A DNA stretch of 64,000 nucleotides, taken from positions 372,001-436,000 of the forward strand of contig CAVXFL010000016.1 in NCBI GenBank assembly GCA_963761015.1, in the 5' to 3' direction. Source of the stretch: CAVXFL01 sp963761015 (GTDB taxonomy: Bacteria > Pseudomonadota > Alphaproteobacteria > Acetobacterales > Acetobacteraceae). The position numbers were made by a program, and so were the translations under genes. Within the stretch, counting starts at the first letter, position 1. Each line of letters opens with the position of its first letter. The notes below the pieces were generated by a model. The model was not told the origin of the DNA and did no database searches. It was given only the letters and a program-made list of their open reading frames with translations. This document shows, piece by piece, positions 38,578 through 48,251 of the stretch.

Positions 38578-39447
38578 TCAGCGCCGTCCGAGCAGCCCGG
38601 CCGGCCGCAATGCGAGCGCGCCCAGCAGAAATCCGAACGAAACGGCCGGCGACCAGGACGGGCCGTAAAACGTCGCGGTCAGGTTTTCGACGATGCCGAG
38701 CGCCATCGCTGCCGCCAACATTCCGGGAATGCTGCCGAGCCCGCCCAGCACGCAGATCGCGAACACGCGCCCGATGTAATCGCGCGCCACCGATGGCTCG
38801 ACCGGCTGGATCACGATGAGAATGGCGCCGGCGAGCGAGGCGGTGGCGATGGAGAGGCCGAAGGCGATGCGCTTCACGCGGTCGGGGTTGGCCGCCATCA
38901 GCCGCAGCGCCATCTCGTCCTGCGCCACCGCCAGGATGGCGCGGCCGGTGAAGCTGCGGGTCAGAAACCACTGCAGCGCGCCGATCAGGGCGAGCGAGAC
39001 CAGGCAGGGAACCAGTAGACGGAACGGCAACTCGATGACACCGAGATGCAGCGCGCCGCGCACATACGGCGCATCGACCATACGGTAATCGACGCCGAAT
39101 ACCAGCACGAGCGCAACCTCGGTGATGAACACGAGGCCAAAGAAGAAGGCGAGCCCTTGCAGCGACGCCTCGCCGCGGCGCTCGAAGGCCACGTTGTAGA
39201 CCCGGTAGATGGCGACACCGAGCAGATAGAAGACCGGCAGCAACGCGGTGCCGGCCAGCAGCGGATCGAGCCCGAGCGAGGCATTGGCGGCATAGGCGAG
39301 GTAGGAGCCGAGAATGACGAAAGAAGGATGCGCGACATTGACGATGTCGAGCATGCCGAACGAGATCGACAGCCCGACCGTGACGGCGGCGTAAAAGCCG
39401 CCGAGCAGCAGCCCGGAGATCACGGCGTTGCCGAGCAAGTCGAGCAC
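38578..39447 (-). CDS. livH: ABC transporter permease LivH, second set
   Basis: This 289-residue permease probably starts at the GTG at 39447 (VLDLLGNAVISGLLLGGFYA), because the upstream in-frame extension to 39534 is not permease-like. It has SFGMLDIVNVAHPSFVILGS near residue 35, AILAVAQDEMALRLMAANPD and ICVLGGLGSIPGMLAAAMAL. It is the first gene of the second importer set; upstream lies an unrelated GH15 gene, so the usual LivK receptor is missing from this locus. Confidence 0.9.
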   Translation of the reverse strand: MLDLLGNAVISGLLLGGFYAAVTVGLSISFGMLDIVNVAHPSFVILGSYLAYAANASLGLDPLLAGTALLPVFYLLGVAIYRVYNVAFERRGEASLQGLAFFFGLVFITEVALVLVFGVDYRMVDAPYVRGALHLGVIELPFRLLVPCLVSLALIGALQWFLTRSFTGRAILAVAQDEMALRLMAANPDRVKRIAFGLSIATASLAGAILIVIQPVEPSVARDYIGRVFAICVLGGLGSIPGMLAAAMALGIVENLTATFYGPSWSPAVSFGFLLGALALRPAGLLGRR

Positions 39448-39605
39448 GGGGTCGTCCGTTGCTGTGCGGCCGCTACTTTGGCGAAACCCGACCTCGCCGC
39501 GCAAGGGGCGGGAGCGGCGCTCGCGTCGTTGCACGCGCCCGACGAAAATTCAGGCACGGCGACCAGATCGGCCGCGGTATGGCCACGTCCGGAGCGCGCC
39601 CGGTT

Positions 39606-41463
39606 TCAGGGGGACGGGGCATGGTCGACGTCGCCGGAATCCGTGCCTTCGTCCGCCGCCGGCGCGCCGCCGCGCTGCTCCGCGGGACCCTCGCCGCCGG
39701 CGCGCATCAGGTTCAATGCCGTGTTGACCAGGGCGACGTGCGAGAACGCCTGCGGGAAATTGCCCAGCATGCGGCCGTTGCGCGCGTCATACTGCTCCGA
39801 CAGCAAGCCCACGTCGTTGCGCAGCGCCACCAGCCGCTCGAACAGCTCCCGCGCCTCGTCCCGCCGCCCTTGCAGCACCAGGTTGTCGGCCAGCCAGAAG
39901 CTGCACGCCAGGAACGCGCCTTCACCCGGCGGCAAGCCGTCGTCCGACGCTTCCGTATCGTAACGCAGCAGTAGTCCATCCACCGCGAGGCGCCGCTGGA
40001 TCGCCTCCACCGTGCCGACCACGCGCGGGTCGGTCGCCGGCAGGAAGCCCACCAGCGGGATCAGCAGCAGGCTCGCGTCCAGCTCGCGCGCGCCGTAGGA
40101 CTGGACAAAGCTGTTCTGGTCCCGGTCGTAGGCGTTGCGGCACACCTCGGCATGGATGCGGTCGCGCAGCGTGCGCCAGCGCTCCAGCGGACCCGGGAGA
40201 CCGAAGGTTTCGATCGCCTTGACCACGCGATCGAACGCCACCCAGGTCATGATCTTCGAATGCGTGAACGGGCGGCGCGGGCCGCGCACTTCCCAGATGC
40301 CCTCGTCGGGCAGGTGCCAGACCCGTTCCAGATGCTCGGACAGCGCGAGTTCGAGCTGCCAGGCGGCCTCGCTCGGGGCGAGACTGCTGTTGCGGGCGCT
40401 GTGCAGCACGTCCGCGACTTCGCCGAACACATCGAGCTGGAGCTGGTCGGCCGCCGCGTTGCCGACGCGCACGGGCGCCGAGTCCCGGTAGCCCGGCAGC
40501 CAGGGCAATTCGCGCTCGGGCAAGTCGCGCTCGCCGGCCAGGCCGTACATGATCTGGATCTGCCCCGGGCTGCCGGCGACGGCGCGCACCAGCCAGTCGC
40601 GCCAGTCGCGCGCCTCCTCGTAGAAGCCACCGTCCATCAGCGCGAGCAACGCGAAGGTGGCGTCGCGCAGCCAGCAGAAGCGGTAATCCCAGTTGCGCGG
40701 CCCACCGATCCGCTCGGGCAGCGAGGTGGTCGCCGCCGCGACGATGCCGCCCGTGGGCCGATAGGTCAGCGCCTTCAGCGTCATCAGGGAGCGCAGGACC
40801 GCGTCGTCCCAGGTGTTGCCCCGAACGGCGCAGCGGTCGGCCCAGTTCAGCCAGAATGCCTCCGTGTCGGCCAGGGCCTCGTCGGGGGCGATCGGCGAAG
40901 GCGGCGGCAAATGCGACGGGCCGTAGGTGAGGGTGAAATGCACCGTCTCGCCGGCGGCAATGGTGAATTCGCCGACCGTGGAGAAGATCCTCGCCGCGTA
41001 ATTGCGTTTCCGTATGGAGCACCAGCATGTGCGGGCCGGCGATGGCGCGCAGGACGCCGCCGTCGATCCGGGTGATCCACGGCACCGTCCTGCCGTAGTC
41101 GAAGCGGATGATCAGCTCGGTACGCATCGGCACGCGGCCGCTGAGACCCGTCACCTGGCGAATCACGTCGGAGTTCGTGCCCCTGAGCGGCATGAAGTCC
41201 GTGAGCAGAACCGCCCCGTCCGGCGTCTTGAACCGCGTGTCCAGCACGAGCGTGTCGCCGCGGTAGGCGCGGCTGGTTTCGACGGCATCGCCGACGGGCG
41301 TGATCAGCCATCGTCCGTGCTCGGGTCCGCCGAGCAGGGCGGCAAAACAGGCCGAGCTGTCGAAGCGCGGCCAGCAGAGCCAGTCGATCGACCCGTCGCG
41401 GCTGACGAGCGCGGCGGTTTCGCAGTCGCCGATCAGGGCATAGTCTTCGATGCGCGCAGGCAA
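39606..41463 (-). pseudogene. GH15 glucoamylase-like enzyme, frameshifted
   Basis: The N-terminal frame reads IEDYALIGDCETAALVSRDG then SIDWLCWPRFDSSACFAALL, the standard opening of bacterial GH15 family proteins (glucoamylase / trehalase-like). It breaks after LRGED. The adjacent frame resumes FSTVGEFTIAAGETVHFTLT then YGPSH and runs to 39606 with GPRNWDYRFCWLRDATFALL, LPWLPGYRDSAPVRVGNAA and EGAFLACSFWLADNLVLQGR, i.e. the complete (alpha/alpha)6 barrel. Deleting one base near 40986 restores about 618 residues. A TTG start at 41463 with GAGGAC upstream is preferred. It lies downstream of the P-type ATPase gene with opposite ends close, probably in the same minus-strand unit. Confidence 0.8.
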
Positions 41464-41539
41464 TACGACGTCCTCGTTCCCCGGTCGCAAAGGTCGGCCA
41501 CGGAGCCCACAGCTTACCTCCGGGATACGCAAGAACCTA

Positions 41540-44197
41540 CTAATGGCGGCGCGCGCCGATGCGGGCGAGGCGCTTGGCGCTTTCGAGGACGACGAAAACG
41601 ATGCTGGCCATCCCGATGCTGGCCAGCAGCTCCGCCGCGGTCAGCGGCGCCGTGCTGAAGATCGGGTTGAGCGGCGGGACGTAGATCACCGCGAGCTGCA
41701 GCACGAAGGTCAGCAGCACCGCGCCGAGCAGCGGGAGATTGGAAAACACGCCCTGCTCGAACAGGGTTTCGCGATCGGATCGGATAGCCAGCACTTGCCA
41801 CATCTGCGTCAGGGTCAGCACCGTGAAGACCATCGTCCGCCAGTGCGCGAGCCCGAAACGCACCGCATAGGCCTGCGTCACCAGCGTGATCGCCGCCATC
41901 AGCAGCCCGACCCAGATCACCTGCCAGATCATGCCGCCGGCGAACAAGCCCTCGCGGGGCGGGCGCGGCGGGCGGCGCATGATGTCGCGTTCGGCCGGTT
42001 CCGCCGCCAGCGCCAAACCGGGCAACCCATCGGTGACCAGGTTCATCCAGAGGATCTGGATCGGCAGCAGCGGCACCGGCAGCCCAAGGAAGGGGGCAAG
42101 GAAAATGGTCCAGATTTCGGCGGAATTGCAGGTGACGACGAAGCGGATGAACTTGCGGATGTTGTCGTAGATGCGCCGGCCTTCGCGCACCGCGGTCACG
42201 ATAGTCGCGAAGTTGTCGTCGAGCAGGATCAGGCTGGCGGATTCGCGGGCGACGTCGGTGCCCACCTTGCCCATGGCGACGCCGATTTCGGCGCGCGCGA
42301 GTGCCGGCGCGTCGTTCACGCCGTCGCCCGTCATGGCGACGATCTCGCCCGCTTGCTGCAAGGCCGTAACTATGCGGATCTTCTGCGCCGGATCGACCCG
42401 GGCGTAGACGCGCACGTCGCGCACGCGCCGTTGCAATTGCTGTTCGCTCAGGGCCTGCAACTCGCGCCCGGTCAGCACCGCGCCGCCCTCGTCCAGCATC
42501 CCGATCTGTCGGGCGATGGCGCGGGCGGTGACCGGATGGTCGCCGGTGATCATGACCGGCGTGATGCCGGCCGCCCGGCACGTCGCCACCGCCGCCGCGG
42601 CTTCCTCCCGCGGTGGATCGAGCAATCCCACGAGCCCGAGTAGCGTCAGGTCCCGCTCGACGGCATCGGCGGCGCGCTCGGTGGGCAGCGCGCCCCAGCG
42701 GCGGCATGCCACGGCGAGCACCCGCAACCCGTCCTCCGCCATGTCTTCGGCGGCCTGCATGAGGCGGGCCTGGTCGATCGGCGCCACGCCCGCCCCAGTC
42801 GCGGCCCCAGTGGCGATCGTGGCGCAGCGCGGCAGCACCGTCTCCGGCGCGCCCTTGGTAAAGCCGACTATCCCCGCCGCGCCGGCGTGCAGCGTGGTCA
42901 TGCGCTTGCGCTCGGACTCGAAGGGGAATTCCAGCACCCGCGGCGCGGCGCGTTCGCGCTCGTCCTTGTCGATGCCGGCCTCCGCGGCGGCGCGCCAGAG
43001 CGCGACTTCCGTCGGGTCGCCGAGCATCCCGCCATCGCCGCCGCGCGCCACGTCGTTGCAGAGCGCGAGCGCGAGCAGGAGCGTGGTCGCCGGCTCGCGT
43101 GCCGGATCGATGTCGCCGACGGCGACGCGCCCGCCGGCCAGATACGCCTCGACCGCGCGCATTTCGTTGCGCGTCAGCGTGCCGGTCTTGTCGGAGCAGA
43201 TGGTCGTCACCGAGCCGAGCGTCTCGACGGCGGGCAGCCGGCGGATCAGGGCCCGCTCGCGCGCCATCCGGGCGGCGCCGAGGGCGAGCAGCACGGTCAC
43301 CACCGCGGGCATGGCCTCCGGTATGGCGGCCACCGCCAGGCTGAGCGCGGTCAACAGCATCAGCATGGGCGGCTCGCCGCGCAGCAGCCCGGTGGCAAAG
43401 ATGACCGCGCAGATCACCAATGCGGCGACGGTGATCTGCCGCCCGAATAGCGCGAGGCGCTGCTGCAGCGGCGTCCGCGTCGCGCCGGCGCTCGCCAGCA
43501 TGCCGGCGATCCGGCCGAGTTCGGTCGCCATGCCGGTGCCGACGACCAGCCCTCGGCCGCGGCCATACAGGACGGCGGTGCCCTTGAACGCCATGTTGCG
43601 CCGATCGGCGAGCGGCAGGTCTGGATCGCCGCTGGCGTCGGCGTGCTTCTCCACTGGCACCGATTCCCCGGTGAGCGCCGCCTCGCCGATCTTCAAATCC
43701 ACCGCTTCGAGCAGGCGGAGATCGGCCGGCACCGCGTTGCCGGCCTCCAGCAGCACCACGTCGCCCGGCACGAGCGCGGCTGCAGGAACCGCCTCGTGCC
43801 TTCCGTCGCGCACCACGACGGCGCCGGGCGCGGCGAGCCGCTGCAGCGCCTCCATGGCGCGCTCGGCGCGGAATTCCTGCACGAAACCGACCGCGGCGTT
43901 GAGCACCACGATGCACAGGATGACCACCGTGTCCTCGGCGTCGCCGATGATCCCCGAAACCGCCGCGGCGGCGATCAGCAGCAGGATCATGAAATCGGTG
44001 AACTGCGCGAGCAGCATGCGGAGCTTGCTCGGCCGCGCCGCCTCGCGAATGGCGTTCGGGCCGAATCGCGCCTGACGCCCGACCGCCTCGGCTTCCGAGA
44101 GGCCGCGCGCCGGATCGGCGCCGAGCCGCGCCGCGGCGCTGTCCGGACTAAGCGTATGCCAGGCGGGAGCCGCCGCTTCGGGCGCGTCAAGTTCCAT
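41540..44197 (-). CDS. Cation-transporting P-type ATPase (P2-type)
   Basis: This 885-residue pump of the Ca2+/Na+/K+-ATPase-like P2 branch has an N-terminal cation ATPase domain (LSEAEAVGRQARFGPNAI), actuator LTGESVPVEK, helix-4 motif AAIPEAMPAVV (about 291), phosphorylation site CSDKTGTLTRNE (Asp336), KGAPETVL and hinge MTGDGVNDAPALARA. The C-terminus holds six helices. It resembles PacL/MgtA-like calcium-transporting pumps but the ion is not certain. It begins within the last codons of the exchanger gene (11-bp overlap), indicating coupled expression. Confidence 0.93.
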   Translation of the reverse strand: MELDAPEAAAPAWHTLSPDSAAARLGADPARGLSEAEAVGRQARFGPNAIREAARPSKLRMLLAQFTDFMILLLIAAAAVSGIIGDAEDTVVILCIVVLNAAVGFVQEFRAERAMEALQRLAAPGAVVVRDGRHEAVPAAALVPGDVVLLEAGNAVPADLRLLEAVDLKIGEAALTGESVPVEKHADASGDPDLPLADRRNMAFKGTAVLYGRGRGLVVGTGMATELGRIAGMLASAGATRTPLQQRLALFGRQITVAALVICAVIFATGLLRGEPPMLMLLTALSLAVAAIPEAMPAVVTVLLALGAARMARERALIRRLPAVETLGSVTTICSDKTGTLTRNEMRAVEAYLAGGRVAVGDIDPAREPATTLLLALALCNDVARGGDGGMLGDPTEVALWRAAAEAGIDKDERERAAPRVLEFPFESERKRMTTLHAGAAGIVGFTKGAPETVLPRCATIATGAATGAGVAPIDQARLMQAAEDMAEDGLRVLAVACRRWGALPTERAADAVERDLTLLGLVGLLDPPREEAAAAVATCRAAGITPVMITGDHPVTARAIARQIGMLDEGGAVLTGRELQALSEQQLQRRVRDVRVYARVDPAQKIRIVTALQQAGEIVAMTGDGVNDAPALARAEIGVAMGKVGTDVARESASLILLDDNFATIVTAVREGRRIYDNIRKFIRFVVTCNSAEIWTIFLAPFLGLPVPLLPIQILWMNLVTDGLPGLALAAEPAERDIMRRPPRPPREGLFAGGMIWQVIWVGLLMAAITLVTQAYAVRFGLAHWRTMVFTVLTLTQMWQVLAIRSDRETLFEQGVFSNLPLLGAVLLTFVLQLAVIYVPPLNPIFSTAPLTAAELLASIGMASIVFVVLESAKRLARIGARRH

Positions 44198-45203
44198 GCA
44201 GATAGAGCACGTAGGAGTTGAGCAGATACATCGTGAACAGCGCCAGGCTGATCCAGCCGACCGTGCGAAATATCCGGCGCCGCGGCCGGTACACGATCCC
44301 GGCGATGAGGATTCCCGACATGATGACCGCGGACATGGCCGAGACCGCGTGCACCGGCGAGACCCGGTAGAGCAGCGGACCGCGCGCGAACAGAAGGTCG
44401 TCGATACCGAGCACGACCATGTTGAACAGATTGCTACCCAGCAGGTTCGCCATCGCCATGTCCAGCGCCCCGAGCCGGACCGCCGCGATACAGACGACGA
44501 GCTCCGGCAGCGACGTGACCCCGGCCACCAGCAGCGTGCCCACGAAGGTCCGGTTCCACGCCATGACCTCGGCGAGCCGGGCCGCGACGAACGGCAGCGC
44601 CGCGCCGGCCAGCACGATCATTACCGATGCGGCGGCGTAGGTGATCACCGCCCAGCGCAGCGTAATGTGCGGATAGCGTGCCGCCACATCTTCGGCGGCT
44701 CGCTCGCGATGCTCGCGCTCGTAGCTGTACACGGCTCGAATCCCGAGCGCGTACAGGCCGAAGATGATGGGCGTGTAGCCGCCGATTCGTCCGATGGCGA
44801 ACGACGCGCCCTGGCCGTGCAGCAGCAGGCTCATGCCGGCGAAACCGATCAGGATGACGCCGAAACCGGCCGAGAGGATGTGGCCCTGGCGCACGCGGCG
44901 GTACACGCTTTCGCCACGCTGGAGAAAATCGACGACGATCAGAATCGCCAAGTTGAACACGCAACTGCCGAGCACGTCGCCGACCGCGATCTCGGGCGCG
45001 GCGGCGACCGTCACCGCGCTCGCCCCGGTCACCAGTTCGGGGAGCGAGGTGACGGTGGCGATCAGGATCAGTCCGATCCAGCTTCCCGAGAGCCCCGTCT
45101 TGTCCGCGATCACGTCGCCGCTGCGCGACAGCCGCGGGCCGGCGAGGCCGACCAGCGCGACACAGGCGCCGAATTCGAGCCACACCAGGGCGACAGGGTT
45201 CAC
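44187..45203 (-). CDS. Na+/Ca2+ exchanger family membrane protein
   Basis: This protein has 338 residues from the GTG at 45203; longer starts up to 45299 exist. It belongs to the CaCA (YrbG-like) family with two inverted alpha repeats: IATVTSLPELVTGASAVTVA with GDVLGSCVFNLAILIVVD, and VAGVTSLPELVVCIAAVRLG with NLLGSNLFNMVVLGIDD. About ten hydrophobic helices are present. It probably exchanges Ca2+ for Na+ or H+ across the inner membrane. It overlaps the P-type ATPase gene by 11 bp, and a perfect FNR-type palindrome lies about 200 bp upstream. Confidence 0.9.
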   Translation of the reverse strand: MNPVALVWLEFGACVALVGLAGPRLSRSGDVIADKTGLSGSWIGLILIATVTSLPELVTGASAVTVAAAPEIAVGDVLGSCVFNLAILIVVDFLQRGESVYRRVRQGHILSAGFGVILIGFAGMSLLLHGQGASFAIGRIGGYTPIIFGLYALGIRAVYSYEREHRERAAEDVAARYPHITLRWAVITYAAASVMIVLAGAALPFVAARLAEVMAWNRTFVGTLLVAGVTSLPELVVCIAAVRLGALDMAMANLLGSNLFNMVVLGIDDLLFARGPLLYRVSPVHAVSAMSAVIMSGILIAGIVYRPRRRIFRTVGWISLALFTMYLLNSYVLYLHGT

Positions 45204-45707
45204 GCGCTTACTTCGGACATGAACCGAGCCTCCCGGCTTATCGGCCGGATCGAAGCGTCCGCCTTGTTCCGACTGTCCACGCGCCGCCCCCAGCGGCACG
45301 GGACAGCGGCACCGGACATCCGACAGCGGCGGCGCGCTGCGGCCCGCAAACCCGCCGGCGCGGTCGCGAATCTGCTTAAGACAGAACTCTGCCAGAGGCC
45401 GTTGATGCAGATCAACCGTGCCATGCCGGGCACATTGGTCGGTCCGGAACCTCGGTCATGGCGTCACCCGGCCGCCGACCATCCGGAACACGCTGGCGAC
45501 CACCAGCCGCTCGTCGTCCAGCGTGGTCGCCGCGACGGCCGAAACGTGGTCGCCGGTGGCGTCGCCGAGACGAACGAGACGATATCTGCACCTCCGAGCT
45601 TTTTCGCCAAGCGAAACCAAATCTCGCCCGCTTGTCCATGACCCGGCAAGCGCAACCTCGGCATCCGCGGTATGCTGCGGGGAGCAACCACGTCCCGTAG
45701 CCAGACG
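45204..45707. other. Divergent regulatory region
   Basis: About 500 bp lie between the leftward exchanger/ATPase unit and rightward holB. It holds the FNR-type box at 45402-45415. Several open frames cross it, including one minus-strand frame ending 45456 with the plausible-looking TTLDDERLVVASVFRMVGGR, but none is convincing. In many Alphaproteobacteria tmk would sit before holB; here it is absent. Confidence 0.45.
45402..45415 (-). promoter_or_regulatory. FNR/FixK-type binding site
   Basis: TTGATGCAGATCAA is a perfect match to the FNR/FixK consensus TTGAT-N4-ATCAA. On the minus strand, 22 bp downstream of the box, the sequence TTAAGC (45379-45374) sits where a -10 element would be for a class II activated promoter (box centred at -41.5). 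That would drive the exchanger, P-type ATPase and GH15 genes under low oxygen. Activation is inferred from position; the palindrome itself is certain. Confidence 0.7.
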
Positions 45708-46712
45708 ATGCCCCCCGAACCCCGCGCCAATCCGATCCTGATCGGGCACGCCCAGGCCGAGGCCGCCATGCGCGAGGCGGCGCAGGCCGGGCGACTGCAT
45801 CATGCCTGGCTGCTCGCCGGACCGCCCGGGATCGGCAAGGCCACGCTCGCTTTCCGGTTCGCCCGCTGGCTGCTCGCCGGGGCGCCGGGCGAGGCGCTGG
45901 ACCTCGCGTCCGATCATCCCGTGTTTCGCCGCGTCGCGGCTGGCACCCATGCCGACCTGCTGACGGTCGAGCGGGAATGGGACGAGAAGCGCAAACGGCA
46001 GCGCAGCGAGATCGTCGTTGAGGACGTGCGCGCCATCGCGGGCTTCCTGCGCCTGACGCCGGCCGAGGGCGGGTGGCGTGTGGTCGTCCTGGATGGCGCC
46101 GAGGAGTTGAACCGCAACGCCGCCAACGCGCTGCTCAAGGTGCTGGAGGAACCGCCCGCGCGGGCGATGTTGCTGCTGGTCTGCAACGCGCCGGGGCGGT
46201 TGCTGCCGACGATCCGCAGCCGTTGCCGCCGGCTCCGGCTCGCGCCGCTGCCGCTTTCGGACATGCAAGCCCTGCTCGCCCGCTACCTGCCGGACATGGC
46301 GCCCACCGACCGGGACCGCCTCGCCGCGCTCGCCGACGGATCGCCGGGGCGCGCGCTGCGGCTCGCCGCCGACGAAGGCGTCGCGCTCGCGGGGCTGGTC
46401 GAGCAGGTCATGGCCGAACTGCCCCGCATGTCCATCGCGCGCGCGCACGCGGTCGCCGACGCGCTGGGGCGGAGCGACACGGCGTTCGAGACGTTCATGG
46501 ACCTGTTGCGCAACGCGCTCGGCGCGGCGGTGCGGCGCGCGGCGCGGGGCTCGGCCGATCCGGAGGAGGCGCGGATCGCCGGGCTGCGTCCCCTTGCCGC
46601 CTGGGGCGACGTGTGGCACGCGCTGGCTCGCCTGAAGGACGAGACCGAGCGTTTCCACCTGGACAAGCGGCAGGCGGTCGTGTTCGGCCTGCGCCTGTTG
46701 GGAACCGAATGA
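45708..46712 (+). CDS. holB: DNA polymerase III delta' subunit
   Basis: This 334-residue clamp-loader AAA+ protein starts at the ATG at 45708. It has Walker A-like AWLLAGPPGIGKATLAFRFA near residue 35, then EIVVEDVRAIAGFLRLTPAE, and the box VVLDGAEELNRNAANALLKV with LEEPP (delta' DEAD-box-like region). SRCRRLRLAPL carries the SRC motif. It helps load the beta clamp during replication. metG starts inside its stop (ATGA). Confidence 0.94.
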   Translation: MPPEPRANPILIGHAQAEAAMREAAQAGRLHHAWLLAGPPGIGKATLAFRFARWLLAGAPGEALDLASDHPVFRRVAAGTHADLLTVEREWDEKRKRQRSEIVVEDVRAIAGFLRLTPAEGGWRVVVLDGAEELNRNAANALLKVLEEPPARAMLLLVCNAPGRLLPTIRSRCRRLRLAPLPLSDMQALLARYLPDMAPTDRDRLAALADGSPGRALRLAADEGVALAGLVEQVMAELPRMSIARAHAVADALGRSDTAFETFMDLLRNALGAAVRRAARGSADPEEARIAGLRPLAAWGDVWHALARLKDETERFHLDKRQAVVFGLRLLGTE

Positions 46713-48244
46713 AACCAAAATTCTATCTGACAACTCCGATCTATTACGTGAATGGCGCCCCGCATATCGGGCACGCCTACACGTCGATCGCGGCCGACGT
46801 GCTGGCGCGGTGGAAGCGGCTGGACGGGTTCGACGTGTTCTTCCTGACCGGCACCGACGAGCACGGACAGAAGGTGGAGGCGGCGGCGCGCGACGTGGGG
46901 CTCGACCCGTTGGACTTCGCCGACCGGGTTTCCGCCGATTTCCGCGACATGGCGGCGGCCATGAACATCTCCAACGACGATTTCATCCGCACCACGGAGG
47001 AGCGGCACAAGCGCTCCTGCGCCGAGCTATGGCGGCGGCTGCAACAGCGGGGGGAAATCTATCTCGGCCATTACGAGGGCTGGTACGCCGTCCGCGATGA
47101 ATCCTTCTACGGCGAGGACGAGCTGACGGTGCGCCCGGACGGCAGCCGGGTGGCGCCGTCCGGCGCGCCGGTGGCGTGGGTGCTCGAGCCGTCGTATTTC
47201 TTCAAGCTCTCCGCCTGGCAGAGCAAGCTGCTCGATTTCTACGAAGCCCATCCCGATTTCATCGCGCCACCGTCGCGGCGTAACGAGGTGCTGAGCTTCG
47301 TGCGCGGCGGGTTGTCCGACCTGTCGATCAGCCGCACCAGCTTCCGCTGGGGCATTCCGGTGCCCGGTGATCCGGCGCACGTGATCTATGTGTGGCTGGA
47401 CGCGCTGACCAACTACATCACGGCCGCCGGCTTTCCCGATAAATCATCGCCGCGCTGGGCGTTCTGGCCGGCGGATCTGCACATCGTCGGCAAGGAGATC
47501 GTGCGCTTCCACGCGGTCTATTGGCCGGCCTTCCTGATGGCGGCCGGCATCGCGCCACCGAAACGTATCTTTTCGCACGGCTGGTGGACCGTCGAAAGCG
47601 AAAAGATGAGCAAGTCGCTCGGCAACGTGATCGACCCGCGCGAGCTGGCGGCGACCTACGGTGTCGATCCGGTGCGCTACTTCCTGCTGCGCGAGGTCCC
47701 GTTCGGCAACGATGGCGATTTCAGCCGCCGCTCGCTGGTGACGCGCATGAACGGCGAGCTGGCGAACGATCTCGGCAACCTGGCGCAGCGCTCGCTGTCA
47801 CTGATCGCGCGCAACTGCGAGGGCAGGCTGCCGGGCAGGGGCGTCGTCATTGCCGAGGACGCGACGCTGCTCGCATCGGCCGAGGCTCTGCCCGAACTGC
47901 TGCGCGAGCAGCTCGACCGGCAGGCGTTCGGCGAGGCGCTGGAGAGCGTTTGGAAGGTGATCCGCGCCGCCAACGCCTATATCGACCATCAGGCGCCCTG
48001 GGCGCTGCGCAAGACCGATCCGCCGCGGATGGCGACGGTGCTGCGGGTGCTGGCGGATGCGCTGAGGGTGATCGCGACCGTGCTGCAGCCCTTCATGCCG
48101 GCGAGCATGGCCAAGATGCTCGACCAGCTCGGGGTGCCGCCGGGTGAGCGCGATCTGGCGGCATTGAGCACGCCGCTGGCGGACGGGATTGCGCTGCCGA
48201 AGCCCGAGGGGGTTTTCCCGCGCTACGTCGAGAACGCGGCATAA
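46709..48244 (+). CDS. metG: Methionyl-tRNA synthetase
   Basis: This 511-residue class I aminoacyl-tRNA synthetase has the HIGH motif as APHIGHAYTSIAAD (about 17-30) and the KMSKS loop as ESEKMSKSLGNVIDP (about 295). VGKEIVRFHAVYWPAFLMAA lies between. It lacks the four-cysteine zinc knuckle of the E. coli form and the C-terminal dimerisation domain, like other short alphaproteobacterial enzymes. Translationally coupled to holB; tatD follows after 7 bp. Confidence 0.97.
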   Translation: MKPKFYLTTPIYYVNGAPHIGHAYTSIAADVLARWKRLDGFDVFFLTGTDEHGQKVEAAARDVGLDPLDFADRVSADFRDMAAAMNISNDDFIRTTEERHKRSCAELWRRLQQRGEIYLGHYEGWYAVRDESFYGEDELTVRPDGSRVAPSGAPVAWVLEPSYFFKLSAWQSKLLDFYEAHPDFIAPPSRRNEVLSFVRGGLSDLSISRTSFRWGIPVPGDPAHVIYVWLDALTNYITAAGFPDKSSPRWAFWPADLHIVGKEIVRFHAVYWPAFLMAAGIAPPKRIFSHGWWTVESEKMSKSLGNVIDPRELAATYGVDPVRYFLLREVPFGNDGDFSRRSLVTRMNGELANDLGNLAQRSLSLIARNCEGRLPGRGVVIAEDATLLASAEALPELLREQLDRQAFGEALESVWKVIRAANAYIDHQAPWALRKTDPPRMATVLRVLADALRVIATVLQPFMPASMAKMLDQLGVPPGERDLAALSTPLADGIALPKPEGVFPRYVENAA

Positions 48245-48251
48245 CACACGG

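Noticed and set aside
41514..43916. 800-codon minus-strand frame inside the P-type ATPase gene
   Set aside because: Out-of-frame shadow of the ATPase with extreme Arg/Ala/Gly content.
45200..45433. 77-codon minus-strand frame ending in overlap with the exchanger GTG
   Set aside because: Basic, low-information sequence starting across the FNR-type box; more likely chance than a leader gene.
45456..45640. Minus-strand frame ending TTLDDERLVVASVFRMVGGR
   Set aside because: The tail looks protein-like, but there is no credible start or family, and the frame is mostly antisense to holB.
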